Positions 53,236 through 64,000 of a stretch of DNA of 64,000 nucleotides are shown piece by piece. Under the pieces are notes generated by a model, which saw only the letters and a program-made list of their open reading frames with translations, searched no databases and was not told where the DNA came from. The position numbers and the translations under genes were made by a program. Location of the stretch: NCBI GenBank assembly GCA_021234155.1, contig JAJEKV010000003.1, positions 33,277,166-33,341,165 of the forward strand, in the 5' to 3' direction. Position 1 is the stretch's first letter, and every line of letters starts with the position of its first letter. Origin of the DNA: Isoetes taiwanensis. Taxonomy: Eukaryota; Streptophyta; Lycopodiopsida; Isoetales; Isoetaceae.

Positions 53236-55376
53236 CTAGCTACCTTACTAAAAATTCTTCTATCTTCTATGACTATATGTTCTATTGTCCATGTTCTAAA
53301 AAATATATATGTTTATGACTATGATAAACATACATAATAATGAATAAGATGTAATGTTTATGATAATAATGATAAACAAATACATATATTTATGACTATG
53401 TCTATATATATGTTGTTCTATTAAGAACTAGTCAAAAGCACTTTTGATACTTTGTATGGCAAAGATTTGGTAATAATTGTAAAAGTAGGTTCAAAGGATT
53501 GTAAAAGTAGGTTCAAAGTAATAATATGGGAGTTTATGTTCACTAACTAATGAATATAAAATGACATGCTACAAAATGGTGCAATGTGAATGCTAATGTG
53601 AATATGTAGCATTATAACAGGGGTTTTTTTTTGTGATTTTATACGCTTTTTGGCATGGTTTTCATATGATTTCACGGACGTATTCACGTGGACGTACTAA
53701 ATGGTATTTCTAGAGTGCACCCATTTGTTAGCCATTGATTTTAAAGAAGAGGGAAAATCGTGTGGTTGTGGGGCTCTCATTGTTTGCATGTTTTTATTGT
53801 TTAGGTTTTAAATCTTAGGTTAATATTAGGGTTCCTGATTTGGCATGTGGAGTATAACCACGAATGCAGCGCAGCTATAGCAGACTGGATTTTTTAGGGA
53901 TTGTAGAAGCCCGAGCACCTGCACCTGTATTTGAACAGGAAGGCAATCCAGCGGCCTGAAGAAGAGGAGCTTTGCTAAACCTCTCCCGAACCATTCCGGC
54001 CTGTGGAAACTCATGGAAGCCATGCTAAACCACTGCCAAAATCTTAGTCCGGGGAAAATTTGCAAACCTTATTGCACTAGTCTTATTTCAGGGATTTAGC
54101 TGGATCGATCAATACTTCTCTGTCGCAGTTTTGAGGGCTTTTTTCTGGGCCTGTAAGTAGTTATCATTTCCTTGCTGCCTGTATCCTGAAATATTTTGCT
54201 CTTTTTTTCATCTGGATCGGTCGCAGTTATCTCGAAAGGCATTTTTGGGGCACGCACTTTGTTTCTTCTAGAAGTACCGGGTGTTGTATAACCTTATCTG
54301 ATTCAACATTGATGTACCAAGAGTGAAATGATGGTTTTTGGTGGCGGTTCTAGGTCAAATTGTGTGTAAAATTTGGATAAGATCATTTAGTTACGAGTTT
54401 TATTGCCAAAAGATTGTTAATTTCGCTGGCATAGATGGCACTTTCCCCCCTTTTGACGAAATTATGATTTTCCAAGTTATATGGATGGCAAGCCTGTTAA
54501 AAACCAAGAGTTTGAAGGAGTCAATTATGGGTGACAATATAATCGAGCTCCGTTCTTGTTTTTGAGAAGTCAAGCGAACGCAGGGCGGGTAGAATCCACG
54601 AAGAGCTTGGGAATGGCTCCTGAGAAAAGATCCGAATTCCTCCTTCCTACGAAATGAGCGGGTCCGATTCGTTAGAAGAGAATACACAAATGTTGAAGCC
54701 AAGGAAATGATGCCGCTGCCAGCCGGATAACGGGGCCCGCCCACCTTGCCAAGCTAACCAAAATGAAATGCTGGATTTTTCATTGCACCATATGTTCCAA
54801 CTATCCACCGGATGTGACAATATCTCTTCTTCCTAATATCCTATTCAGATTGCAAGTCTTTAGTGGCTCTCTATGTCGCAGCAGATTATATAAAACCCTC
54901 TTTAAGAATTTGCCCTCTTTCATCCTTGATTATCCATTGCTCACGTGTTCCCTCACTTTTTCCCTTATTCATTCAAAGAGCTTGCTGTCCCCTTGTGTAT
55001 TTCCCACAATCTTCTTGATTGACGACCAAGCTTTCCATTTTCCCCTTTCTTCTGACCAAATGTCCTTCAGCTGGCATAGACCCTTCTCCTTCCATCTAGA
55101 GTATATCCTGAGATGAACTAAAGCAAGTGGAATTCCCTCCTCGTTACTGAGATGACGACACTAAAAAATCAAATGGGACCCTGCTTCCCAAGGGATCTCA
55201 TCTGCTGTGAAAAGTTGGGCCACTTGAAGTCATGCTGATAAAATGTATCTCATCATGGGAGAGATGTTTGTCCCTAACTAAAACTATACAAAGGCAGCGT
55301 TGGAAATGATCATGAGAACTGCCTTCTTGCCTATTGATGGCATTTCATTAAGTTATGGAAGCCAATTTGACTGAAG
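53236..55376. other. Intergenic DNA with weak LINE-like traces
   Basis: AT-rich to 53800, then mixed. On the minus strand of 54765-55115 the frame RWKEKGLCQLKDIWSEERG recalls linker sequence of plant LINE ORF2, but this is weak. Other ORFs (53826-54065 -, 54400-54744 -) are unassigned. Confidence 0.35.
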
Positions 55377-55713
55377 AGGAGGTACGTTGTAGTCATTGTT
55401 TTCTTTTCATGCATATGCAGCTCTCGTGTTAAGAAACTATCACCTCACATTTTGGTTAGTTTTTGATCTTATTGTCTGTTACCTTTCATGGAGTGCTCAA
55501 TCAATATTATTGTTTTAAGAATGTTACAGAAGAAATCTGATAGTTCAGAATTTGCCTTCATTATGTCATCGTCATAATTGCACTTGGATGGTTGGAGGTA
55601 CGTTGTAGTCATTGTTTTCTTTTCATACATATGCAGCTCTAGTTTTAAGAAACTATCACCTCACATTTTGGTTAGTTTTTTATCTTATTGTCTGTTACCT
55701 TTCATGGAGTGCC
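55377..55713. repeat. 118-bp direct duplication
   Basis: GAGGTACGTTGTAGTCATTG through CTTTCATGGAGTGC is present at 55379-55496 and again at 55596-55713, with about five differences, separated by 100 bp. Confidence 0.85.
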
Positions 55714-56359
55714 ATGTAAACCTGCATGCAAGAATCTCAAATTCGAAATGGAAATAGGGAAGAAATCACTCTTATTCTAATCTAAGGGTTTGAAATGCAC
55801 ATCTTGCAAAGAGAGCTCTTTGCCATACATTAATATTTGTGAAGATTGAATCGTAGGCCCATTTCCCATATCTGAAGAAGGATACATGTAAGCTGGAGCT
55901 CATTGAATAAAGGCAATGAGCGAGAAACAAAGCGATGAGAGATGTGGGAAGCCCCCCTTCTTATAGGGATGTACGCATTTCTCAGCTTGGTTGATTGTAT
56001 GTCGAGTAGTATGTTCTACTTCACTTGTAAATCACGGAGCAAAGAGAATCAAGACACAACTCTCTCTAGTGGACACTTCAGTTTAGCATGACAATTGCTT
56101 ATGGGATGAACTAGTGTATAGTTTCACCATTAAATACTGCATACTGGGCCAGAATAAGGCTCCAAATTCTTTGAATTGGCAGGGAATTGAGACTACAAAA
56201 TGTACTCATAGTTGTTTCCAATGGGAATAATTTGTTTGTCTTGATGTTATTGTGCTTTTTAGTAATTAACTTTTTAGTAATTAATATTTAGGTCCCTAAC
56301 ATTTATCTATGTTTGCGTTAGTTAGGGCCCGAAGGGCCCAAAATTTTTTTTAATATATT
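55714..56359. other. Intergenic DNA
   Basis: No gene. The palindrome GGGCCCGAAGGGCCC at 56326-56340 borders the helicase remnant. Confidence 0.45.
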
Positions 56360-57004
56360 GTCCTTTAGTGCATGGTTATAAGCCTGCTTTTGTGGCATCT
56401 GTCGTTGGTAATCTTCTGTCAAGCTGTTCTTGAAGAGCTCCCATAGCCGCATTAGATCTTATGGGTCATTATATAGGCAAATGAACGCAAATGTCTGGTG
56501 TAGCTACACTGGCATCTGGAAGATGCTCGCGTCTTCGAGCGTCTTCTCCCACTCAGCATCGTCTTCCAGTAAGCCGAGCTCTTTGGCAGCTTCCTTGAAA
56601 GTTGAACATAGTTTTCCATTAACAGTGCACATGTCTTCGAAACTGGTTGCGCCCTTGATATGTAGCAACAGGAGACGAAGGTAATAGTGGTCATCATCCT
56701 TAGGGCTCACGGTGTACATCCTTGTGATGAGCTTGAACTTTCCCTTCCTCTTTTTCCAGAACATTTGGCGCGTAAACTTGTAGTGCTGGGGGATTTCTGG
56801 ATAAGTGTATTCACATGCGGCTGGGACATCCTTGTTGAGCTCAAACCATGTAGTCAACATTGTTTGCTTCTGCATCTGCGACTCGATGGCTTGTCTTTCA
56901 TGGCCTTCCTGATAATAGACAGCTTGATTGTTTGGCAGGTGAACAGGTAGCCTATGTACTGTATGGGAGTTGCCATGCATCTTCCATTCCAATATTTCAA
57001 TCAC
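56360..57004 (-). pseudogene. Helitron helicase N-terminal part, copy B
   Basis: A 166-codon minus frame contains HTVHRLPVHLPNNQAVYYQ, YPEIPQHYKFTRQMFWKKRK, RMYTVSPKDDDHYYLRLLLL, HIKGATSFEDM and FKEAAKELGLLEDDAEWEKT, all typical of the region preceding the Pif1 helicase domain in Helitron proteins. In a shifted frame FAFICLYNDP and AYNHALKDN follow. It ends abruptly near a GGGCCC palindrome. It is closely related to 33180-33940, and both copies stop at nearly the same point before the Walker A motif. Confidence 0.75.
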
Positions 57005-60000
57005 TAAATTAGAATCTGAGGTACTTGTTGGGACTCTGCTACTTAAAATGTATGCAACATTTGAAAGTTTGTTGGACTATGTGGGGAATCAAACACCGTT
57101 ACACTTTTAGGCATTCTAGGTCCTGCATGCTTTTATCTTATTTAAGTATCCTCCAATTATAAATAAATTCTTATTCAATATCTTGCTCACCTTATTCATT
57201 TCTACTGAAGTCCCATTGAACTACCATGATTACAGCACGTGTGAAGAATAGAATCAGCTCTGCGGTGCTGCTACTCTATGGGTGCATGCCCCTGTCTTAT
57301 TTAAGGAAAGTGACCTACCTATCATCCTCGCCAATGCAATTATAAGCCCTGTGAACATTCAGGATTTACACAACGCAAATTTGAGAGATTGTTAGAGCAA
57401 AATATACTTACCTGGAACATGATTATTAGTATGCATGCTCAGGAATTTCAACTAAAAGTCATTCCATGGTACATTCTAGCCATAGCGACGAGCAAAATAT
57501 AACACAATTTAACGTTCCACAATATAGCATTCCTTATAAGCAAGGTATTGACAATTTGCAGGCATTATCTATGCTATCACCCAAATATTAAATTCCTAGA
57601 AGATCATGTCAGGAACATACATCCTCTCTTGTTATTCTGAAGAGAAAGAACTCTAGCATAGAAAATATAATCTCTTCTTTTGCGGATCTGCTAGAAATGC
57701 ATGGTTGACATTGAACCAGAAGCATGGCAAATAGGAAGAGTTTTGAAGAATCAAGTGAACTAAAGATGGAACTGTTTCTTAGAACTTTATGCATGCATTG
57801 GTTATGGTCAACCACTTTACTGAAAAGCACAATGGATAGGTGTAGTATTCTTGGGGATGAAGACATCTCTGGGGTCAATCGACATGTGTGCCCTTCAGCA
57901 GAAACCATATACCTGATACAATAAAAGTAATGAGCTAAATGAGAGAGTGAAAACATAATAGCAAATGTCCTTACGTGTATTTAGAATCTTTATGCAGATG
58001 CAAAAAGGAACAGATGTAAGTTTGTGCTTCCCATGTATATGCAACCAGCGCATATGACACAATGAACAACATGCTGTACTCACTTTATATATGTCTCTAA
58101 CTTTCTAGCAATCAAAAAAGCCTCCAGTGTGACATGAATAACTGCCAGAGTAAAAAACTGCAAGAGTAAGAAATCATAGAGCAGATGTATAAAAGCCTCA
58201 CAGAAGCTATTAAAGTTATTTCCACTTACTGGATTCTGTCGTGGCTTATTGTTAGATCAAACATCGGATTAAACCAGAATAATCACTGGTATTAAAGCTC
58301 TTCAAATGAGAAAATGCTGGATAAGCCATTTGCGGCCAGTTTTGCCTTAAGAAAATCCACCACAGTTAGGTGCAGGTCGATTTTGGCATTCCAGTTTTCC
58401 ACCGGCCATATTTACCTGATCATTAGCGCAAACCCATAGAATTTGTATCAGCCATGATGTTTTACAGGAAGAAATCTAAATATATGTAAGCACCTTCGTA
58501 TTTTGGGCTGAACCGCAGTTGTATAAGCCCGAAACCAATGGTCCATTTTACAGAGAAAAAAACCCCAGAAAAGCAGGAGAAGAGAGAAGAGCAGGAACCT
58601 TCGTGTAGATCGCCTAAACATTTTGCAACAGGAGAGGAAGAGATAAAATTTTGGAAGCACCTCAAAGCCCGTTGTTAGAGAAACCCTAGATAGGTAAGAT
58701 GGGGAAGAAATAAACCTGATGGTAAAAAGAGAGTCGGGCGAAAAAGAGACTAAATTTGGACCCTTCGATGTAGTCAAGTCATTCGTGGTCCTAGGATCTA
58801 GGGCTGGATCCAAATCCAGGATTTACAGAATAACATTATAATATAAGATAAGATAAGAAGCTACATTCAGCAGATAGTGACAATTTTTCACTGGTTAAAG
58901 CCTTAACTGTTTGCAGGCATCACTTGAAATGTAGATACAATCATTTTTATGAGCTCTAGAGATTAACACTTATGGCGTCTTGATTGCACTCCAGGGTAGC
59001 GTTCTCTTTTTTAAAACACACTAAGCGTGATTTGCACCTTGCTTTTGATTGGCTATGAGAGCGTGGTTGATATTTTAGCTTAAAAAAGCCTTGGCTATTT
59101 AGCCCTTATCTATGTTTAGTATACTCCCCCAGCCTTGCATTTTGACATTTGCATTTCATACATCGTTCAGACTTACATGCTCTTGTTTTTGTAGCCTCCT
59201 GAATCTTTGCCCCTCACTTTATTTCCTAGTTAAATGTCTCTCATATTTGTTATTATTATTGTTATTGTCTATTAATTTGTCTAATATTATCTACGCTGCC
59301 TATTAGAACGACATCAATTGAAGATTCATCTTGGTAGAAATCTACGCGTAGTGCTTGCAACTTGCATATTGATTAAAGCTTTTTTGCAATTCAAAGTAAG
59401 TAGAATAGGTAATTCTTTTCATGGGGTGCATTGCCATTTGACATCAAATCGCGCTTGGCGTGATTTGCTATGGCTTATATACAAATGTTTCTTCGTATTC
59501 TTTACCTCTATAAGCTCAAAAGAGCCAATGTATTTCGTAACATCGGTGGAACACCCTTAAGACTTCTTGTTGGCTTTTATTTTGCTTGTAGTTGTAACAT
59601 AATGAATGTTTGTTTTCTTTTTTACTTTTATATAACTACACGCCTTTATATGTACAATAATCATTGATGATGATACTCTTAAGTGTCTTTATAATCAATC
59701 TCATGCGTTGAATCATAATGAATGGTCTTGTGGTTTTACTCAATGAATGGTTGCATGGTGCTATTCAAGTCCATCGTGAGTGGGTTGATTGCTGATATAA
59801 CGTTAGCAAATGTTGTAAAAATGCATCTAGAACTAGAGAAAACTAAGAACGTAGATGCTTATAATGGGTGCTATTTGACTAAAAAAAGGTTTAGTCCCTT
59901 CGTGATGTAATCTGAATATACAGTCCAATACATTGTAAAAAACATTTGTGTATATGAATGTTTTGCTGCCTTCAAATGCTAATCAAATATGACTTTCCTT

Positions 60001-60083
60001 ATTGTATTCAATTTAATAGTCAAATTGCCTACTGAATATGGGTTAAAGATTGTATTGTTGCATAATATAAGATGGACCACCAC
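57005..60083. other. Intergenic DNA, no supported gene
   Basis: Minus ORFs at 57609-57956 and 58448-58813 and plus ORFs at 59112-59667 lack recognisable domains. The 58448-58813 frame has a hydrophobic stretch (FLLFSLLLLFWGFFLC). No element ends recognised. Confidence 0.4.
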
Positions 60084-61571
60084 AACACTACTTTCAAATT
60101 TACAAAGCATGGGATGAAATTATCTTAAATTTACAAAGGCAATTGATTTGGTGGAGAGGTTCAAAGTTATCCTTGGCAGGTAGAATTCAAGTAGCTAAGT
60201 CAGTATTGAACAATACACATATTTATTTGGTTTCGGTTCTATTGGCTCCAGCTTCTAAGTTTGCAGAGATAAAAAAGATTGTAAGAGATTTTGTCTGGTG
60301 TATCGATCAAGGAGGCACTGTGAAGGTGGCGTGGAATAAATGTATGTTGTTTAAACAACAAGGAGTTCTTTACAGGGTAAGGTCTTAGCTTCTAAGCTAT
60401 TGTTTAGTTTGTTGAAAGATGATTGTGCATCACCAGGTATGAAGTTACTTAAACAATCAGTAAAGAAGTGTATAGTTTTTCATAAGCGAGGTGTGAGAAT
60501 TGAGCTCCCTTGGGCATTGTTATATCCATTGAAAGCTTATTCACATGCCTCAGGTAGTCCAGCAGGTGATTACATTTGATTGGGAAGCTTGTCTCCAGGC
60601 ATCTTCCCCCTTTTTGTGGTTGCCTTTGTATACTCATGGACAACTAAACCCAGTTGTAGAATTTATGCATGCGCATTCCCAAGCGAGTTGGAGGAGAGCG
60701 GTGTATTATTTCTATTGAACAAAGGGTATTTTGGTATTGACATTGCTCCTTGGCAATGGTTTCGAGACATATGGGTTGTTGGATAAAGATATCGGAGTAT
60801 ATGGGCTTATGTAGCAAGTGCTCTTCCTCTAATTAAGAAGGTGGGTAACAAGAGATGCTGGAACTTTGTTCAAGGTATTAAAGAAGGTAAGAAGCTAGTA
60901 AGTTCATGCTACAGATTTCTTACCTCCTCAAGTACTTTATCACCTTCTCGAAAATGGCACTTACAGACTTTGCCTTCTCAATGGCAATCCATCCGAACCT
61001 TGTTTGGTCTAAATATAATCCTCCAAAGGTAAATGTTCTACTTTGGCGTGTGATTCATCGCTTTTGAGAGTTAATGAGATGGTTCATCGCTTTAAGCCGA
61101 GTAAGCCCACTTTGCCCAATGTGTGAGCGGTGCATTGAAACATTGGAGCACTTTTTATATTTGTGTGCAGAGTCTGAGTAGTCTTAGGTCCCGGCGCATT
61201 CTCTTTTGGAGTATCTTTGGATAGTCAAGACTTTCTTTTGGGTATTTATTCAAATCAGGGACTGCTTCTAAAAGGATTGCATTTCACATGGCAAAGTCTT
61301 GGCTAATATGGAGTGTATGGAAGCGAAGGCGAAGAAAGGTCTTTTATGATAAGCATATTTCTTCTCAGGTGGTGCTTCAAGAAATTTGTAAGAAGTTGTA
61401 TAATTGCTTTCAGATCTCCAATTGGCCTGATCGTATTAAAATTCCAATATGGAGTGATCATCTAAAAGTATGCTTCAGGGACATTTCTTACTTCTGGAAG
61501 TACTTTGTAATATTTTGAGTGTATAATATGAAGTAAAACACGTTCTTCAAAAAAAAAACACTACTTTCAAA
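60084..61571 (+). mobile_element. 5'-truncated LINE with perfect target duplication
   Basis: AACACTACTTTCAAA occurs at 60084-60098 and again at 61557-61571, directly after an A-run (61548-61558). This is a 15-bp target-site duplication around a LINE inserted in + orientation. The insert encodes the ORF2 C-terminal part: LSLAGRIQVAKSVLNNTHIY, FVWCIDQGG, a degraded linker, and the zf-RVT motif CPMCERCIETLEHFLYLC near 61120-61170. Stops and frameshifts are common. Only about 1.45 kb of the element was inserted, typical for incomplete reverse transcription. Confidence 0.85.
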
Positions 61572-61751
61572 AAGGGGTATGCAAAAGTGGCGTGCTTTTG
61601 GAACAGACATAAACCCAATTTAAATGAATGATGGTTTTAGAGCTTTTCAAAATTGTTCATAAATCATCTTTTCTTTCATTATCCATGGATAAAGTGACGG
61701 CAATTGATAATACCTCATGGATTGCAATGCATTGATACAATGTTGTGAATT

Positions 61752-62327
61752 TTGAACGTCTTCTACTTTTTGGGTATTAGGAAGATTTCAGGAGATGCTA
61801 CTGCAGAGACCCTTTTCAATGTGCTTGATGAATACTTATCTAATGTTGCTCTTTTCACTCCTATTGAGTGTGCTAGGAAATTAATTTGTTTTGGAGCTGA
61901 TGGAGCCTCAGTGATGCAAGGGATTAGGACAAGATTGGGCATCAGAATACAGGCAAGCTTAGCACCTTACATCAGTGTGCTTCATTGTATTTTCCATAGG
62001 ACCAACTTGGCATACAATACAATTTTTGATTCACAAAAAGTTGGTAAGGTTGAATTTCTAGTTCATGTTGCTTATAATTTTTTCTCTAAAAGTCCTCAAA
62101 GGTTAGCAATGTTTCAAGACTTTGCAAGCAGTATCACTATTGAGACATTTCCTTATGAGAAGGCATTTGAGTTGTGGAACAATGAGTGCAAGCGTAGAGC
62201 ATCTTCTAAATTACATGAGGAAGCATCTAATTTAATGAAGGAACCTATAGTAGACAATAATAGCTCGGGTGAGCATTGTCAAGATGACCATGAGAACTTC
62301 AGTTGGTCGATCCAAGGTTGTTTATAA
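61752..62327 (+). pseudogene. hAT-type transposase fragment (ZNF862/TTF-like)
   Basis: This frame of about 190 codons contains CARKLICFGADGASVMQGIR, then LAPYISVLHCIFHRTNLAYN and VAYNFFSKSPQRLAMFQDFA, the central catalytic blocks of hAT-family transposases related to ZNF862 and DUF4371 proteins (the D in FGADG and the HCxxHR motif). The N-terminal zinc finger and C-terminal dimerisation region are absent. No ATG begins the frame (TTG at 61752), and it stops soon after WSIQGCL. It is a truncated remnant without visible TIRs. Confidence 0.7.
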
Positions 62328-62634
62328 GCTATGTCTTAGCCTGGTTTAGAATATGGCATATGTTACTTGATTATTGTTACATGTCTACACTACATGATTA
62401 CAATAACATATTGTGGGATTTTGCTTTATGAAATAGCCACATAAAAGTTTTAATTTACTTGATTTTTTGCTTCGAAAAAATAGCCAAATAAAATTTTAAA
62501 GGAGTAATTAAATTAAAAGTTTAGCCATCTCCAAGTAAAAATAAATGTGAATGTATCCATAACTTTAGCCAAACATACATCATAAAGAATGTTAAGATTT
62601 TAGAAAATAGCCAAATGTTTTTACATAAAAAAAA
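62328..62634. other. AT-rich spacer
   Basis: Repeated AAATAGCCA(A/C)ATAAAA motifs at about 62432-62500. No gene. Confidence 0.5.
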
Positions 62635-63968
62635 CTATAGTATGCTTAATTTTTTCCCTGGTGCTAACCTGTCATGCCAAAGTTCAAATTCTGGAATTTT
62701 TATGGTGACACTGTCATGGCCCAGGGTTTCCATTTGAAACAAATTTCCAACACATTTTGCATGAAACTTTAGTATATTGCCAAGATAGATGTTACATCTT
62801 TTTGAGTCAAAATTGACTATATAGCCTAAGTCCACTAGCTGACTTACAGAAATAAGATTTTTGATGATTGTTGGAACACATAATACATTTTCAATGTCTA
62901 CTGTATTCCCATTAAGATCAATAAACTGAAGAAGTCCCCTCCCTTCAATCTCTTGTAGATCTCCATTACCAACTTGAATTCTTCTAGTATGAGAAGTTGC
63001 TAAATTTCTTAACAGATCAGTAGATTTGACTACTGATCTTTCAGCTCCACTATCAACTACAAGAGTTTCAGGTTTATTAGCATTCTGATTTTTCTCAATA
63101 ATGGCAAATGCAAGACTTACCTCATCTTCTTCATCATTATTAGATTTCTCCTTTTCTTCTTGTTCCCTAGCAACAAAGGTTCCAGTTGATTTCCTACCTC
63201 GACCCCTGCTTGAGTTGGTTTTTCCTCCTCTAGTTATGGGTCTCTTGTTCTTGCCTCTGCCATAATCCTTTGGTGTAGGGCATTTAGCTGTCACATGCCC
63301 CTTACCCCCACAGGTGTAGCAATTGAACTCCCTTTTCTGCTTGGGGCACTCACTTTTGTAATGGCCTGGCTCATTACAATTATAGCATGTAACTTGATTC
63401 TTTTTTCCTGCAAAAGGAAATTCAGAGGGTTCTTCCCTTTCTCTCATTATCTTCCTCTGTTCGTATTCAGTTCTTAATATATTCTCAGCCTCTTCCTTTG
63501 TTTTACTCATGTTCCTGATAAATAAGGACAGATTTTCATTTTTCACTTACTAGAGGTTTGCAAGACTTGGCTTCTTTCAGATATGTTTATTCCAGCCCCA
63601 GCCAAGTCAGCAACAATGTTATCAAAGGTGTTAAAGAAATTTGAAACATCTCCTTCTTCCTTTAGTTTTAAATTCCTCAAATCATTCTCAAGAAGATCAA
63701 CTTGTGAGGAGGTTTTCTCTTCAAAATGTTTCAGTAAATATGGCCACATTTGTTTTGGATTTAAATTTCTCAGTTTAAGCCTGATAATTGGGCTTACCTT
63801 ACAAGTGATTATGCCTTGTGCTTCTTTGACTCTTGGGTATAATGATCTCCCATTCCTCATATGACTGCTTCCAGCTAGGCCTTCTGCATTTGATGGCACA
63901 ACACCTGCATTTTGCCTCATATTAACTGAACCTTCAGATACTGACCTTGTGAGTCTATTGAAGTCCAT
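62635..63968 (-). pseudogene. Ty1/copia gag-protease fragment
   Basis: The frame starts MDFNRLTRSVSEGSVNM at 63968, followed by a copia-type gag (UBN2-like) with LKHFEEKTSSQVDLLENDLR. After a stop and frameshift at 63545, the second frame (to 62635) has two CCHC zinc knuckles (CYNCNEPGHYKSEC and CYTCGGKGHVTAKC), a basic RGRGRKS stretch, the protease motif VVDSGAERSVV, CVPTIIKNLISVSQLVDLGY, and the GAG-pre-integrase start FELWHDRL. The order matches Ty1/copia pol. Integrase and RT are missing, so the element is truncated. Its LTR should lie just beyond the right edge. Confidence 0.85.
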
Positions 63969-64000
63969 GTTTGTGCCTCCTTCTGGATCAACAAGATCCC

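Noticed and set aside
57609-58813. Minus-strand ORFs of 115-121 codons
   Set aside because: No domain, no splice-supported continuation and no homologue recognised. Left as intergenic.

Overview
The window looks like nuclear DNA of a land plant with a large, transposon-rich genome. Evidence: spliced genes with GT-AG introns, a plant-type multi-pass membrane protein family in two copies, and plant-style Ty3/gypsy, Ty1/copia, Helitron, CACTA, PIF/Harbinger, hAT, LINE and SINE-like sequences. A fern, lycophyte or gymnosperm is possible, but the sequence alone does not settle the clade. Nothing bacterial or organellar was seen, and no tRNA, rRNA or CRISPR was found.

1-11.6 kb: a decayed Ty3/gypsy chromovirus on the + strand. 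A 3' LTR (about 10020-11562), a polypurine tract, a partial 5' LTR and a degenerate initiator-Met-type primer site frame gag, protease, RT, RNase H, integrase and chromodomain, all broken by stops and frameshifts. About 4.6 kb lies between the 5' LTR and gag. It holds extra ORFs, including an unbroken histone H3 fold (1756-2193), a CRE-like palindrome with a TATA box, and an acidic repeat ORF.

11.6-25.5 kb: decayed accessory DNA. It holds a Myb/SANT-like pseudogene split by a (TAGAA)n tract that matches a LINE tail, a glycine-rich/ankyrin pseudogene, a hairpin-bearing 60-bp tandem array (19770-20345), a Helitron 3' terminus, a PIF/Harbinger transposase remnant, a Tourist-like MITE with TTA target duplication, and a tandem SINE-like pair.

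25.5-39.6 kb: two minus-strand copies of an eight-exon membrane protein gene (25577-28913 and 36760-39558). The spacer between them carries Helitron 3' ends facing outward at both borders. It also holds a foldback cluster, a CACTA-type end, an 800-bp polypurine tract and Helitron helicase remnants.

39.6-43.1 kb: an element with inverted repeats of about 130 bp, and on both strands pieces of a Crypton/DUF3504-type tyrosine recombinase. To my knowledge this class is hardly described in land plants. It is the most unusual item here, together with the retrotransposon H3 ORF.

43-64 kb: mostly non-coding DNA with a Helitron (48004-50514) that contains a LINE fragment, a second Helitron 3' end, a CACTA terminus, a 545-bp tandem repeat ending in a hairpin, a collagen-like remnant, a second Helitron helicase remnant, a 5'-truncated LINE with a perfect 15-bp target duplication, a hAT-like transposase fragment, and a copia gag/protease fragment running towards the right edge.

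The only candidates for functioning host genes are the two membrane protein copies. The rest is mobile-element sequence or its debris.
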